Source of the DNA: Beta vulgaris subsp. vulgaris
Taxonomy: Eukaryota > Streptophyta > Magnoliopsida > Caryophyllales > Amaranthaceae
Reading direction: 5' to 3'
Length of the DNA stretch: 64,000 nt
Assembly (NCBI RefSeq): GCF_026745355.1
Contig: NC_079209.1
Coordinates: 26,903,214-26,967,213 of the forward strand
This document shows, in pieces, positions 10,369 to 22,591 of this stretch (positions within the stretch are counted from its first letter, which is position 1; every line of letters starts with the position of its first letter). A program made the translations under genes and the position numbers. Under the pieces are notes generated by a model, which saw nothing but the letters and a program-made list of their open reading frames with translations, ran no database searches and was not told the DNA's origin.

Positions 10369-12498
10369 TGTTGACCCTTGAGTTTTGAAGATGACCTAAC
10401 CACAAAAGACATATTGCATTTTATTTATGTTGTTGCTAGGTAATTCATTCTCGAGCAAAGAGAATACTTGATCGAAGATTAAAATGGAGAATTAATCAAA
10501 GATCGAAGTGAAGATGTTCGAATGATGAAGTATCAAGCTTGGAGTGAAGATTAGAATACATTAGGATGTATTTAATATCTTCTTGTTAAGGTTGAGTGAA
10601 TGCTCAATTTAGTTTGTGCTGAATTCTCAAACAAAAGTTGGTTCTACTCCCATGAAAGGAACAAACACTGGCACAGTTAGGAACAATGTTGAGGAACAAA
10701 GTTAGAAACGACTTAAGGAATCCCTAATGTTTCCTAAGTGGTGCACCTAACATTTTGTGTGCGCCCAACTAGTTAGTTAGGAGTCCTAGGTTAGTTTTGA
10801 CTAGATCAATTATTTTAGGAAGCTAGTTTGTTATTAGTTTGTTAGGAAAAGATTTAAAATGATTTTCTGATTTAATTAGGATAATATCAAACCTTTTTGA
10901 ATCTTATCTTTTATATTTTAATTAAACCAATATATTTTGTTTTCAAAATCAAATATAATTTACGGTTATAAAAAGATTTTCTTTTATGTTTTACGATTTT
11001 AATTAACTTAATTATAAAGATCTTTTCCTAAAAACTATTTAAAGTAAATGTTTTAATTACTCCCCAAGAAATCAGATATAATGCCTAATCACTAATGCTA
11101 CAAATTTGTAGTTAGTGGTTAGTGGTAGGGGTGTTCGCGGTTTGGGTTGGTGCGGTTTGTGATGTAACCCAACCCAAACTGCAAATATACGGTTTGACAT
11201 TTTTCAACCCAAACCGTACCGTACTTATGCTCAAACCAACCCAAACTGAACTGCGCAAAACGATTTGGTGCGGTTTAACCATTTTTTCCTCCACGACATT
11301 AATTTTGTAATCTAAGAGTAAAAAAAAAATTGTTAATAAGAGTCCAAATACAAATGAAGTTGACTTTATAATTAAACATAAATAATGATCTATCAAAAGA
11401 GTTAAAGTTCTTTAACTCGAACTTCTTTTTTCAGTTTTATACTTGTATGCTGCCCTGTCAAGTATTTAATTTTATTTTTTCAAAAGAATATATAAAATTG
11501 CGGTTTGCGGTACGGTTTTTGTTTACAAAAATTAAAACCCAACCCAAATCGCAAACCACGGTTTGCTTGAAATCATAACTCGAACCGCAATTTTAAATTC
11601 ACAAACCAACCCAAACCGCGAAAAAACGGTTTGGGTTGCGATTTGGTGCGGTCCAGATCGTATTTTGAACAGCCCTAGTTAGTGGATTTAATTAATTTCT
11701 TCCCTAGATTAAATTAATTTAATTAGATTAATTATTCTCCAAGTATTTACAATCACGTAATGTTTACTGCTTCTTATTCTTAAGTTAAGTAGTGGGATGA
11801 GTAAGTTAATTATTTTTCAAGAAATATTTTATGAAATCTAATTAATTAATTAAGTTATGGATATCATGGGAAATGGATCTAAGTAGTGGATAGTTTATAT
11901 CTTGCCTAAGTGTTATTTAAATAGGCGCCTAAACCTTAAATTATTTTGTGTCTGACTCTTAGTAGTCTCTTAGTAGTCACACCAATGTGTGTCTGACTTA
12001 GCTAAATATCCTTAATTGTCTTAAGAGTCAGTGTCGTTCCTAAGAGAATTCATACTTACTTTCTTCGAGTTATTACTCTTTCATTGTCTTATAAATTGTA
12101 TTTTTGGATAAGGGTTTGAGTGAGCTCTTATAAATGTGAGAAGCTTTGAGTGAAGCGTGAGAAAGAGAAAAAGAAAGGAACCTCGAGTAAAGTTCGAGAG
12201 GAACAACAGTTGTGGGAACTGTTGTTGGGAACTTGAGTTTAGGAACTTAAGTTGTGGTTCGAGAGAAAAGTAATAAGTTTCTAAATAGATTCGTTGGGCC
12301 TATTATAGTGGAAAGTTTGAGTTAAAATCCCTTGTGGTCGAGGTTGTTTCTTCCTATTAGGCCTAGGAAATTTTTCCTCGCTAAAATCTCTCGTGTTCCC
12401 ATTGTGTGTTCCCAAGTTAACTTTTAATTCCGTACAAAGTATAGCATATTCTCTAACTATAATTCACCCCCCTCTTATAGTGCTCATATTATACAGCA
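10369..12498 (+). repeat. 3' LTR of Sirevirus A, carrying a hAT insertion
   Basis: Begins TGTTGACCC and ends ATACAGCA. 2130 bp including a 552-bp hAT element and its 8-bp duplication. The remaining approximately 1570 bp includes the segment (about 12066-12380) missing from the 5' LTR. The TATA position is mutated. Length matches the LTRs of element B (1536 and 1560 bp), so this copy is the more complete one. Confidence 0.9.
11126..11677. mobile_element. Non-autonomous hAT element in the A 3' LTR
   Basis: Termini TAGGGGTGTTC and GAACAGCCCTA form inverted repeats with one mismatch. The 8-bp duplication GTTAGTGG lies at 11118-11125 and 11678-11685. The 5' LTR shows the single-copy empty site near 1082-1096. 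Internal words built on GCGGTTTGGGTTG and AACCCAAACCGCA are repeated in both orientations near the two ends. Non-coding; the transposase must come from elsewhere. Confidence 0.93.
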
Positions 12499-12503
12499 CC
12501 ATA

Positions 12504-14092
12504 ATATGCTTCCTTATCAGGAAACCAATATCGATATTCACTTTCAAATATTGAATAAACATTCATAACTTACCTGATATGATTCCTTATCGAGAATCCA
12601 ATATCGAAAGAACTTACCACGATAAGTTTCCTTACCGGAAATCCAATATCTATATAGCTTTCACAATTAACTTTCTTTTAATTAGGGGGAAAGAGAACGC
12701 GACGGAGGAGATAAAGCTTACACTACAACAGTGGGGGTCATCACACAACCATTCGCTTTACTTTTGGCCAATAACTGCGACTAGTCCGCAGTACATTTTT
12801 CTGCTTATTCAATCAGCCATCCACAGGTTTCACAGTACCTGATATATCGTCCGATTTTTCCCCATAGAGCAATGGGAAGGTTTCCCTGTGGGCCCCCAAG
12901 GTTCACAGTCCAGGGGGCACTGTTCGTGTCACCTCATCCGTCGACTCAAACGAGGCTACTTTCCCCTTTTAGATTCTTTCCATTTTCATTCATAACTCAA
13001 TCAGATCATTCTTGGAACTCATCCAGTAATACTCGTGATTTGTAACATCTTTCGAACATCCAACCACATTATAAGACTTCACTTTAGAAAACTATAAATC
13101 ACATGCCATATATAGTTCCTCCATACGTAATTCAGGTTTAATATATATATTTATTCATTTAGGTTTAATCCAATTCCAGTCATAAAACTTACAGCACAAT
13201 TAATCCAAAATCATATTCAATAGCACATCCATTATAATGACAAAAGTCTCTCAGTTAGAATTAACTAACGAGAGTTACTAAACCACTTACGCACTAACTC
13301 ATACTCTTGTTTATGAATAATTTATACTATTTTATACTTCATGATGATTAATGGACATTTAACTCAACAGTGATAATGACCATTATCAAGCCCCAAAAAT
13401 AATTACAGTAAGTCTCTCTCTTAGAATAAACGAAGGAGAGTTAACTTAAACACCATTCTCAGGTTCATTAATCCAAAGCTGATTAATGAAAACAATTAGA
13501 TATGCTTCATACTATACCATTTATTGAATTTAATATAATAGGTTTAACAACAACCTCAACTATGGCACATGCATATAATCATATAGAATGAGTTTATCCC
13601 ATTATTAACTAGAAAACCATTTCATTATCTAAGTGCGACTTCTTGAAGGTACTTCCCAACTTTCATTTATTTATGTAGTTAAAGGCACTAATTTACTTTA
13701 GTGAAACTAGTCAAATAGTATAACTTTATATATTATCCCATCGAACGAAAATACTTTATTATACATATCTTCACTAATCTAATCCATAGTCAGGTAAACT
13801 AACTTTCATGCTCTTTATATTATTACTAAGGACTAGTTAATTCTCTTTCTAACTTCATGTGAGTAAACTAATTAAATTCATTTACTATTAAAGTCTACTC
13901 AAATAATTATTTTTCAAACACCATTGAACAATTCCAACCAAATACTCTTCCATTTCAGATGCTAATTCTTTTAATTCATTAATACATCTTAGTGTAAGCT
14001 TTCATTGAAATGATACCTTCTTAGAGCTTTACTAAACCAATAGTAGAAAACAATTCTAGTTATAAGTAAATCATTATCACAATAACAACCAC
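12504..14092 (-). repeat. Tekay/Del-like host LTR, middle segment
   Basis: No gene. Begins with the CCTTATCRGGAATCCAATATC tandem repeats continued from the other side of Sirevirus A. At about 12850-12960 is a GC-richer stretch (GGGCCCCCAAGGTTCACAG) whose position is comparable to the GC-richer block at 48880-49060 in the array LTRs. The rest is AT-rich with short repeats such as GTCTCTCTYTTAGAATAAAC. Assigned to the LTR whose start is at 20560 by contiguity, not by detailed alignment. Confidence 0.4.
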
Positions 14093-14667
14093 CATCACTA
14101 GTAGAATAAATGCTTATTGCTGCGGTCATTAAGTGGCCTATTGCAGCGGTTTTGACCGCGCATCAATTAAGGGGGCAGCAATAGGTAATAAATATATTGC
14201 TGCGGTTTTAAACCGCAGCAATATATTTATTTCTTATTAAAAAAGTACAACGTATTGCTGCAATTTTGGCTAAAAACCGCAGTGATATCTTGGTCTATTG
14301 CTGCGGCTGTTACCCAAAACCGCAACAATAGGTCTTGTTATAGGCAAAAAAAAAAAAATTTCATTTTGCAATTATTTTTTTTGCATTTTGTAATTAAATT
14401 TGAAAAAATATCATTCTCTCATCCAAGAAGACTATTGCAGCACTGAAGTATACCATAACAATACAAAAGTAACCAAACCAAACCACTATATATTCAATAA
14501 AAATAATATTTTACAAAGTCTAATTACAAAAATGTATAAAAAAATGAAAACAGTCCTAATAAGCAAAAATAGAAATAAAAACAAAAAAAGAAAAAAAAAA
14601 TAGAAATACGGTACATTAGACATACATTGAATTACTATAGAAAATCAAAAATTAAAGGAAAATGGAA

Positions 14668-16155
14668 CACTAGTAGAATAAATGCTATTTGCTGCGGTGA
14701 TATTGCTGTGGTTTTACCCATACGCAGCAATATATCACGTAAAAGAAAAAGAAAAATATTAAATAATTATATTGCTGCGGTTTTGGCCAAAAACCGCAGC
14801 AATATTATTTCAACGTAAATTTTTTGAAATTTTTTTACTATTTGACCAACCGAATTGCTGCGGTTTCTGACAAAAACCGCAGCAATATATTAAAATAATA
14901 TAAAAATTATTATTTTAATATATTGCTGCGGTTTTGTAATAAAAACCGCAGCAATAGTCCGCATAAAGTATTTAAAAAGGCTAGGGTTAAGGCCCATCTC
15001 TCTATTAACCCTTAAGATATTAGGCGCCCCAGCCCTTCACCCATGTTCACACTCAACTTCTCACGCATCACTCATTTCTCACGCCTCTCTCCTCTCTCCT
15101 CTCTTCTCTCTCCTCTCTCCTCTCTCCTCTTTCATCTCTCCTCTCTCCTCTCTCATGTTCTCACCCTCAATAAAAAAGCGGTTGCTCGCTCGTCGTTCAT
15201 CTCCCCGCCGAAGTCGCTCGTCGTCCATCTTCCCGCCGAAGTCGCTCGTCGTCCATCTTCCCGCCGAAGTCGCTCGTCGTTTCATCTCCCCGCCGATCGA
15301 AGTCGCTCGTCGTTTCATCTCCCCGCCGATCGAAGTCGCTCATCCTCGTCTGTCCGTCTTCCATCTTCGTTTTTTCGTCCTCCTTCAACAATGTTCTGAT
15401 GGTTTCAGCCTTTCAAGTCCACAGATTGCGAACCCAGATCTGTCCTCCTTCAACGCGACATTTCTATTTTTTTTTTCTTTTTTTTCGTTGTTTTTGTTTT
15501 CAAAATTTTCTGTTTTTTGTTCGTTTTTATTTCCTTTTTTTCGTTTCTTATGTTCTTTTTGTAGTTTTAAGATTTTTTTTTATTTTCTGTTTTTTCTTTT
15601 TTTCGTATATTATTTGTTTGTATTGGTTATTTAGATGTAATTGTTTTTTTAATTTTGCCTTTTCTTTTTACATTTTATTCTTTTGTAATATTGATGAAAT
15701 TAGATTTTTCATTTTTATCAATTAATGAACATTTTATCTTCAGTTTGTATGTGAATTTAATGGATAGTGAATGGGTTAGTTGTTTGGTTATAATATTTCA
15801 AAATTAAATGGCAAATGCAAAAAAAAAAAAAAAAATTTTTTTGCCTGTACCAGGACATATTGCTGCGGTTTCTGGCCCAAAACCGCAGCAATATTAGCTT
15901 TTTGTTTTTTAATATATAATATTGCTGCGGTTTTGGCCAGAAACCGCAGCAATATTACGTGTTAAAGAGGTAAAAAAATTATAATATTGCTGCGGTTTGG
16001 CCTAAGAACCGCAGCAATATTTGAAGATATTGCTGCGGTTTAAAACCGCAACAATATTATTAATACCTATTGCTGCGCCCTTAATTGCTGCGCGCCCAAA
16101 AACGCAGCAATAGGGCACTTTTTAACCGCAGCAAATAGCATTTATTCTACTAGTG
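14668..16155. mobile_element. CACTA element (inner), nested in its own family
   Basis: Starts CACTAGTAGAATAAATGCTA and ends TAGCATTTATTCTACTAGTG, a perfect 20-bp inverted repeat. GAA is duplicated at 14665-14667 and 16156-16158. 1488 bp with hairpin arrays at 14690-14960 and 15855-16135. The centre has a CT-rich tract (15060-15160), a GC-rich minisatellite (15180-15350) and a T-rich tract (15460-15700). The better-matched ends make it younger than the outer copy. Open frames in the centre follow the minisatellite and are not judged to be genes. Confidence 0.95.
15180..15350. repeat. GC-rich minisatellite in the inner CACTA element
   Basis: About five imperfect copies of a 30-37 bp unit centred on GAAGTCGCTCGTCGT and ATCTYCCCGCCG. 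It stays open in several frames because the unit lacks stops. Its high GC contrasts with the AT-rich surroundings and may derive from a gene. Confidence 0.75.
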
Positions 16156-16189
16156 GAAAAATGAACTCGAGACGGCGGACGGCGAAGGA

Positions 16190-16285
16190 ACGCCTGGTGC
16201 GGACAGTGGTGGTTGAATGAACGCCTGGTGCAGACGGTGGTGGACGAACGAAAGCCTGGTGCGGACGGTGGTGGTTGAACAAACT
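16190..16285. repeat. 32-bp tandem repeat in the outer CACTA element
   Basis: Three imperfect copies of a unit with GCCTGGTGCGGACGGTGGTG followed by a GAAC-rich part. Followed by more GC-rich sequence with GACGG words and a GAGAGAG tract at about 16511-16557. No gene is claimed. Confidence 0.7.
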
Positions 16286-16977
16286 CGAGACGGTGGTGGA
16301 GACGAAGACGGCGAACGACTTTGGTGGAGACGAACGCGACGGCGACCGACTAGAGGCGAAACACGAGACGGACGAATGGTGGGGAGACGGGTGAAGGACT
16401 TTGGTGAAGAAGAACGAATGCCGGCGAAACGAGGAGGGAAGAGAGAGAGAGGAGATGAGGGGAGGAGATGAAGAGATGGTGAGCGAAGGTCTTCGAATGC
16501 CGTCCGAAAATGAGAGAGGAGAGAGAGGAGAGAGAGGAGAGAGAGGAGAGAGAGAAAAATAGTTTTTAGCCTAAACGGCTGATGAGGAGGAAATGACAGA
16601 GAGAATGAATTTTTTTTTACTTAAATGAAGAGGAGGAACAAAACCCTAATTGGGCTTTACGTATTTTTTTATTTAAAAAAAGCCTATTGCAGCGGTTTTT
16701 TTGTAGGAACCGCAACAGTAGGTTGCAATAATTATTTTTATATTATTTTAATAAGTTGCTGCGGTTTTGGTTAGAAATCGCAACAATATATTTGGTCAAA
16801 TCGTCAAAAATTTTGAAAAAAATTTCGTTCAAACCATATTGCTGAGGTTTTCATTCGAAACCGCAGCAATATGGTTATTTTATATTTTTTGTTTTCTTTT
16901 TACGTGATATATTGCTGCGTATGGGTAAAACCGCAGCAATACCACTGCAGCAATAAGCAATTATTTTACTAGTGCAT

Positions 16978-17489
16978 AACACCCAGGAACCATTCCCCAC
17001 TCCACTGAGTTATAAATAAACTAATTGAACTAACATTCTTATTACAATCTCCCACATTACTATATTAACATCTCTGATTTGGTGACATACTGAACTAATC
17101 ATAATCCAATAAATCAAATTAGAACCCCGTAATTAATAGTCAAATAAACTAACTGTATCTATTCTATACCAATATCCATCTAAGAATAATCACCACTATC
17201 TAAAATATGCAGCAACTCCATAACTCAATTCCATGGGTATATTCTTATTGTTACACTACTTACTTGCTATGAACCTTTATCACAACCCTGCTTAAGAATC
17301 TAATCTTCTACAATTTTACTAACAAAGCTACAACTCTAATTAGAACCAATTTTACTGATTTACAAATTCATCATCTATGTGTAATATCATTATCCTTAGT
17401 ATGAAACTCACATCAATCTTTACGACACCACCACAACAACCCATCACCAGCAACAACACATCCTCAACAACAACAAGAGTGCATCACCA
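16978..17489 (-). repeat. Tekay/Del-like host LTR, segment between CACTA and solo LTR
   Basis: No gene. AT-rich, ending in a CAA/CCA-rich stretch (17425-17480) that continues after the solo LTR at 19093-19195. On the minus strand this is the GTT/GGT-rich block also found in the array LTRs (for example 47925-48190), which supports the host-LTR assignment. Confidence 0.45.
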
Positions 17490-19087
17490 TGATAAGAGGT
17501 TTTTAGTGTGTTGTTAAGGCACCAAAAATCACTTTTCAAACAATATTTATAAAACCTAACGAGCAATTACTAAGAAAATAGTAAGGGCAAGTCAAGGGTC
17601 GATCCACAGGGAAAATGGGATTAGTTAAAGTCTATCGAGTCTAAATTACCTAATTGAAAGGTATTTGGGGGGTTTGAAAGAGTTTGTCAACAACTATGAC
17701 TAGCTAATAACAAGACTAACAAATAACACGAGTTAAATTGTTAGATATGAAGACACTAGAGTTAAGGTTACTAGTATGAATAAGAACGAATAATGATCGT
17801 TAATGCAATTGTGAAGCAACAACGAAGACGATTAGGCAAGATTTAGTTTTCCTCTAAAATACTCAAGTCCTCTCTCGAATGGTCCTCAAGAATAATCACT
17901 TAATCAATCAACTAAATCCTCTCTCGAATGGTCTTTAGTTAATTGATTAAGAGATTCAATAAGTTCGGAAAATCTAATGAAGGATCCCCTTAATTTCTAC
18001 CCAATATCTTGGCCTAGAAATTAAGTTGATTCTTGGGGATGATAAAAGAGTTCAAAATTCGATTTAGGAACATTTGAAATCAAAATACCAAAGTATAAAT
18101 GTGATCAATATCTATCCTAAGGTTTCAAAACACCAAGATCAATGCATAAACTTCCTTTAAACATCACAATCACATCAACAACACATTTAAAACCCTAATT
18201 CATACTTTCACCCTAATCCTAGATATGAAACTACTCACTCATCATGGATTCTAGGCAATTAAACATGAAAACTATGACTAATCTAAGGCTAAACATGATT
18301 AAAACATAATTAAACTAATAGAAATCGCAATTATAAGAATATGAGAATGAAGATCTAATATAAACTAAAAATAAGAACAAACACTAAGAGAATGAAATAA
18401 AAACTGAAACTTCGAATTAAAAATCAATGAAAAGTACCTTTGATGTTAATGGAATCACAAACTACGATTGCTAATCTCAATTCTCAATCGAAACTCAAGT
18501 GTTTTCTCCCTAGTACAAAACCCTAAAATATTCTCTAAAAACTAGAATAAAAGCATAAGTTAAACTAGAAATAAAATTATCGTTTTTAATGAAGCGCCCG
18601 CACCTGACTATTCTGCCGCAAAGTGAATAGTTCCATCGGATGGTGTGCGGGCGCACCAGACACAAGTGCGGGCGCACCTTGTGCTTGGTGCGGGCACACC
18701 TTTGTGTTATGTATTTTGCTTTTGAATTGGCTGAAGGTGCGGGCGCACCAGTAGCATGTGCGCGCACACCATCGTGTGCGGGGGCCTCCAACGCACCACA
18801 AGCTTCCTCGAAGTCTCTCGCTCTTCCCCTTAAGTCGTATCTCGCAATATTTGGCCCAGAAAAGGGCCATACCTGCAATAAAAACACGAGAAGACCTGAT
18901 GAAAGCATATGTACTAGAAATTCGATCAAAATAGATCGAAAATCAAGCAAAAAAGTCACTATGATCAATCAATGATCAAGTGAGGAAGTAGAAAGGGAAA
19001 TGAGGAGAAAGGGGGGATAAAATAGAATAAGGAGGACCAAAATAAACCAAAAGGAGGTCATAAAGTGTGTTAGAAACGCACTTATCA
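17490..19087 (-). repeat. Athila-like solo LTR
   Basis: On the plus strand it begins TGATAAGAGGTT and ends CGCACTTATCA, with inverted TGATAAG/CTTATCA ends. CACCA is duplicated at 17485-17489 and 19088-19092, so an element inserted here and lost its interior by LTR-LTR recombination. Minus orientation is inferred because GGTCGATCCACAGGGA (about 17599) is the reverse complement of the TCCCTGTGGATCGACC block near the 3' end of Athila-type LTRs, and because the minus-strand Athila remnant below starts similarly at about 25632. Contains GGTGCGGGCGCACC-type repeats at 18640-18800. Confidence 0.88.
18640..18800. repeat. GTGCGGGCGCACC repeats in the solo LTR
   Basis: Five or more near-palindromic copies of GTGCGGGCGCACC and variants within about 160 bp. 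Related but diverged words occur at 20780-20845 and, more weakly, around 25195-25290. Open frames crossing this part follow the repeats and are not genes. Confidence 0.75.
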
Positions 19088-19092
19088 CACCA

Positions 19093-20560
<1,468 letters not shown>

Positions 20561-20928
20561 TCTGCTCGCACAAAGGAGCACATTGCACAATAGAATCTTG
20601 TTCAAGGAACTTCAAGTGGATATAACTTTCGTACCACAAATCGGATGAAGGTAATTCCAGTTGGATGTGAAAGCTTGTTTCGATAGCTTTCCAACAACCG
20701 GTTATAAGCGTGATTTGGATCTAAAATGAAAGAGTTATGCGCATTTTAAGCTGACCTGTCCGATTAGAGCATAATAGTTGGTGCGCTTGCACCTGATTCT
20801 GGTGCACCCGCACCTGATTCTGGTGCACTCGCACCATTTAAATTTGTGAAGAAAGCAATGTGTATTTTAATATCAGAGTTGTTTAGTTTTGGGATGATGC
20901 TTTATTCTATAATTTAGAGAGGATATTA
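20561..20928 (+). repeat. LTR-like remnant, Athila/Tat type
   Basis: No gene. Contains ATATAACTTTCGTACC followed by CGGATGAAGGTAATTCC, wording typical of gypsy LTRs, and three GGTGCRCYYGCACC-like repeats (20780-20845) resembling those in the solo LTR. No borders are seen. The host LTR appears to have inserted next to or into it. Confidence 0.35.
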
Positions 20929-20985
20929 CACTAGTGGAAAAAAGCCCATGCGATCAGGTCAAAATAAGGTTTACAAATTCGGTTT
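20929..20985. mobile_element. Isolated CACTA-like terminus
   Basis: CACTAGTGGAAAAAAGCCC looks like a CACTA 5' end, preceded by TTA. No matching right end was found, so this is a truncated copy or a chance match. It belongs to a different family from the TTGCTGCGG elements. Confidence 0.4.
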
Positions 20986-22157
20986 TGGTCCGGATTGGGT
21001 GGGCTCGCAGCAGTTCACAATTTTTAGGACTGGATCAGTTAAACGTGGTTCAATCCACCTCAGAGATCTACGTCCACACAAACCAAACTCTTTTATTATT
21101 TGAATCCTAAAATATCAAACTCATGATACAATAAGATTCCCTTACTACTAACCCTAGTAGTGCTCCCCAACACTTAACACTAAGTGTTGCAACTCTTTGT
21201 AATAATGAAATTACAGAAAGAAAAGATCCTCAAAAGCATGCTTCTTATTCAAGAAAATTAGAGGACAATTACAAACTTCATATAGTTACTTAACCTGACT
21301 AGAACTCTGTGCTATACTATGTGCCTTAGGAAACTGTCTTCAGCTCTCGAAATCTCCGATTATTTTCTCTGAAAACACGAGTTATGAAACTGAGTTTTAA
21401 TTCCTTTTATACCTTATGGACTAACCGAAAATCCTTCTTAAGGATAGGATTTTCTTTTACACCTAAGATTAAGGAATAAAACATTTTCCTTTTAGAAAAT
21501 AATATTTATCTTCTTCATCTTTATCTTTAACTCTAAGAAGATAAGTTTTTCTCAAATCAATGTTTCTCCAAAATTTGACAACCAATTTAATTTCTTTTCC
21601 ATCTCACACTCCTTTATTTTCTAAATTCTTTTTCCAAAATAGTTTTCGAAAATCTTATTTTATAAACACTATTTTAACTCGATTTTTAAGTAAATTCGTT
21701 TTTTTTCGAAAACTCTTTAAATTCGATTTTTATAAACTCCTTTTATAAATCGACTTTTCCAAAACTTTATCAAAACCATTTTCTTTGATAATCCTAAATT
21801 TCGAATTACACCTTACTTTTAAGATAGACATATAAAATTAACATGATTATTTATTTCCTTAACTCTAAGAAAATCATAATCATCCTAATTTCATATTTCC
21901 ATACTTGGCACACAATATATCACTTAGTTCTATTATAATACATTTGCATATAGTAACTAAACTTGGAACACAATCTTGATTATTCATTTCTTCAAAGTCT
22001 TTCTTCAAAGTCTTCTTTCATTCATTCATTCATTCATTCATTCATTCATTCATTGACTTCGAAGCTTGATAACCTTTCTTAGACACATGTAACAAACATT
22101 CATATTATAGAACATATTGTTTATCATCATCAAAACTTAACATGCACATGCATAACA
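20986..22157 (-). repeat. Minus-strand Sirevirus-like LTR
   Basis: On the minus strand the LTR begins TGTTATGCATGTGC at 22157, directly after a PPT. It has a TATA box, GTATAAAAGG, at 21403-21412, about 750 bp into the LTR. The lower border is not defined and is set approximately. A short ATTC tetranucleotide repeat lies at 22018-22054. No coding sequence. It is the 3' LTR of an element whose interior is otherwise lost. Confidence 0.55.
22018..22054. repeat. (ATTC)n microsatellite
   Basis: Nine uninterrupted copies of the tetranucleotide inside the minus-strand Sirevirus-like LTR. Confidence 0.9.
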
Positions 22158-22380
22158 AATTTCCCCTTTTAGATGATGACAAACAAGCAATATAATATTC
22201 AAGTATTCAATTATTCCCCCTCAAATTATGCACATATCATTCATTCATACTATAAATTAATAGCATCAATTTTTAGACCCTACCACAAGCATATATTATA
22301 TTCAAGCCACTTAGCATAACATTGAGATATCTTAATGCAAAAGTAGAATATTATATGTTCCATTTTCCCCCTTTTGACAT
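22158..22380 (-). other. Double polypurine signature of a minus-strand Sirevirus
   Basis: The reverse complement reads GATGTCAAAAGGGGGAAAAT (22362-22381) and, nearer the LTR, TCATCATCTAAAAGGGGAAA (about 22160-22179), followed at once by TGTTATG. Elements A and B show the same pair of purine tracts after GATGCCA and TGYCATCTTC words. This identifies the neighbouring LTR as Sirevirus-type. Confidence 0.65.
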
Positions 22381-22591
22381 CTTTAAAAGGACAAAAAATA
22401 CTACACATAGTCAGAAACATCCAAAATAATAGCAATAGCTTAACCAATTAAGCTAGGGATGCTGGTGCTACAAGAAACACCATCTCACAATCAACATAAA
22501 ATCCAAAATAAGCCATAAAGTGTCATAAAAACTAATTAAAAACTACAACTTCAAAAAACCAAGGCGATTATGAAAACAAGGTACAAGAGGA

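Larger units (their letters stand above)
342..12498 (+). mobile_element. Sirevirus-like Ty1/copia retrotransposon A, complete but defective
   Basis: Seen: LTRs starting TGTTGACCCTTGAG and ending in CA, a PBS matching initiator tRNA-Met, gag, protease, integrase, RT and RNase H in copia order, a long 3' region with an extra ORF, and two polypurine stretches before the 3' LTR. Flanks CCATG (337-341) and CCATA (12499-12503) fit a 5-bp target duplication with one change. The double polypurine signature, the large gag and the 3' accessory ORF are known Sirevirus traits. Three later elements sit inside it: CACTA (3731-5341), Stowaway (8879-9196) and hAT (11126-11677). Stops and frameshifts in every gene make it non-autonomous. 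Confidence 0.9.
14096..16974. mobile_element. CACTA element (outer), TTGCTGCGG family
   Basis: Starts CACTAGTAGAATAAATGC and ends GCAATTATTTTACTAGTG, with CAT duplicated at 14093-14095 and 16975-16977. Same family as the element in Sirevirus A. It is split by a second copy at 14668-16155; without that copy it is about 1.4 kb. No transposase. Its interior (16160-16560) has a 32-bp GC-rich tandem repeat and a GA-rich tract. Confidence 0.93.

Noticed and set aside
15043..15634. Overlapping 118-, 159- and 108-codon frames in the inner CACTA element
   Set aside because: They follow a CT-rich tract, a stop-free minisatellite and a T-rich tract. Three frames open at once points to repeat composition rather than coding.
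14690..16135. CRISPR-like look of the repeated TTGCTGCGGTTTT units
   Set aside because: Units are hairpins in both orientations with irregular spacing inside a bordered CACTA transposon of a plant genome. There is no direct-repeat and spacer structure.
18510..18975. 152-, 94- and 111-codon frames on both strands of the solo LTR
   Set aside because: They cross GTGCGGGCGCACC repeats, are open on both strands at once, and lie inside a bordered LTR.
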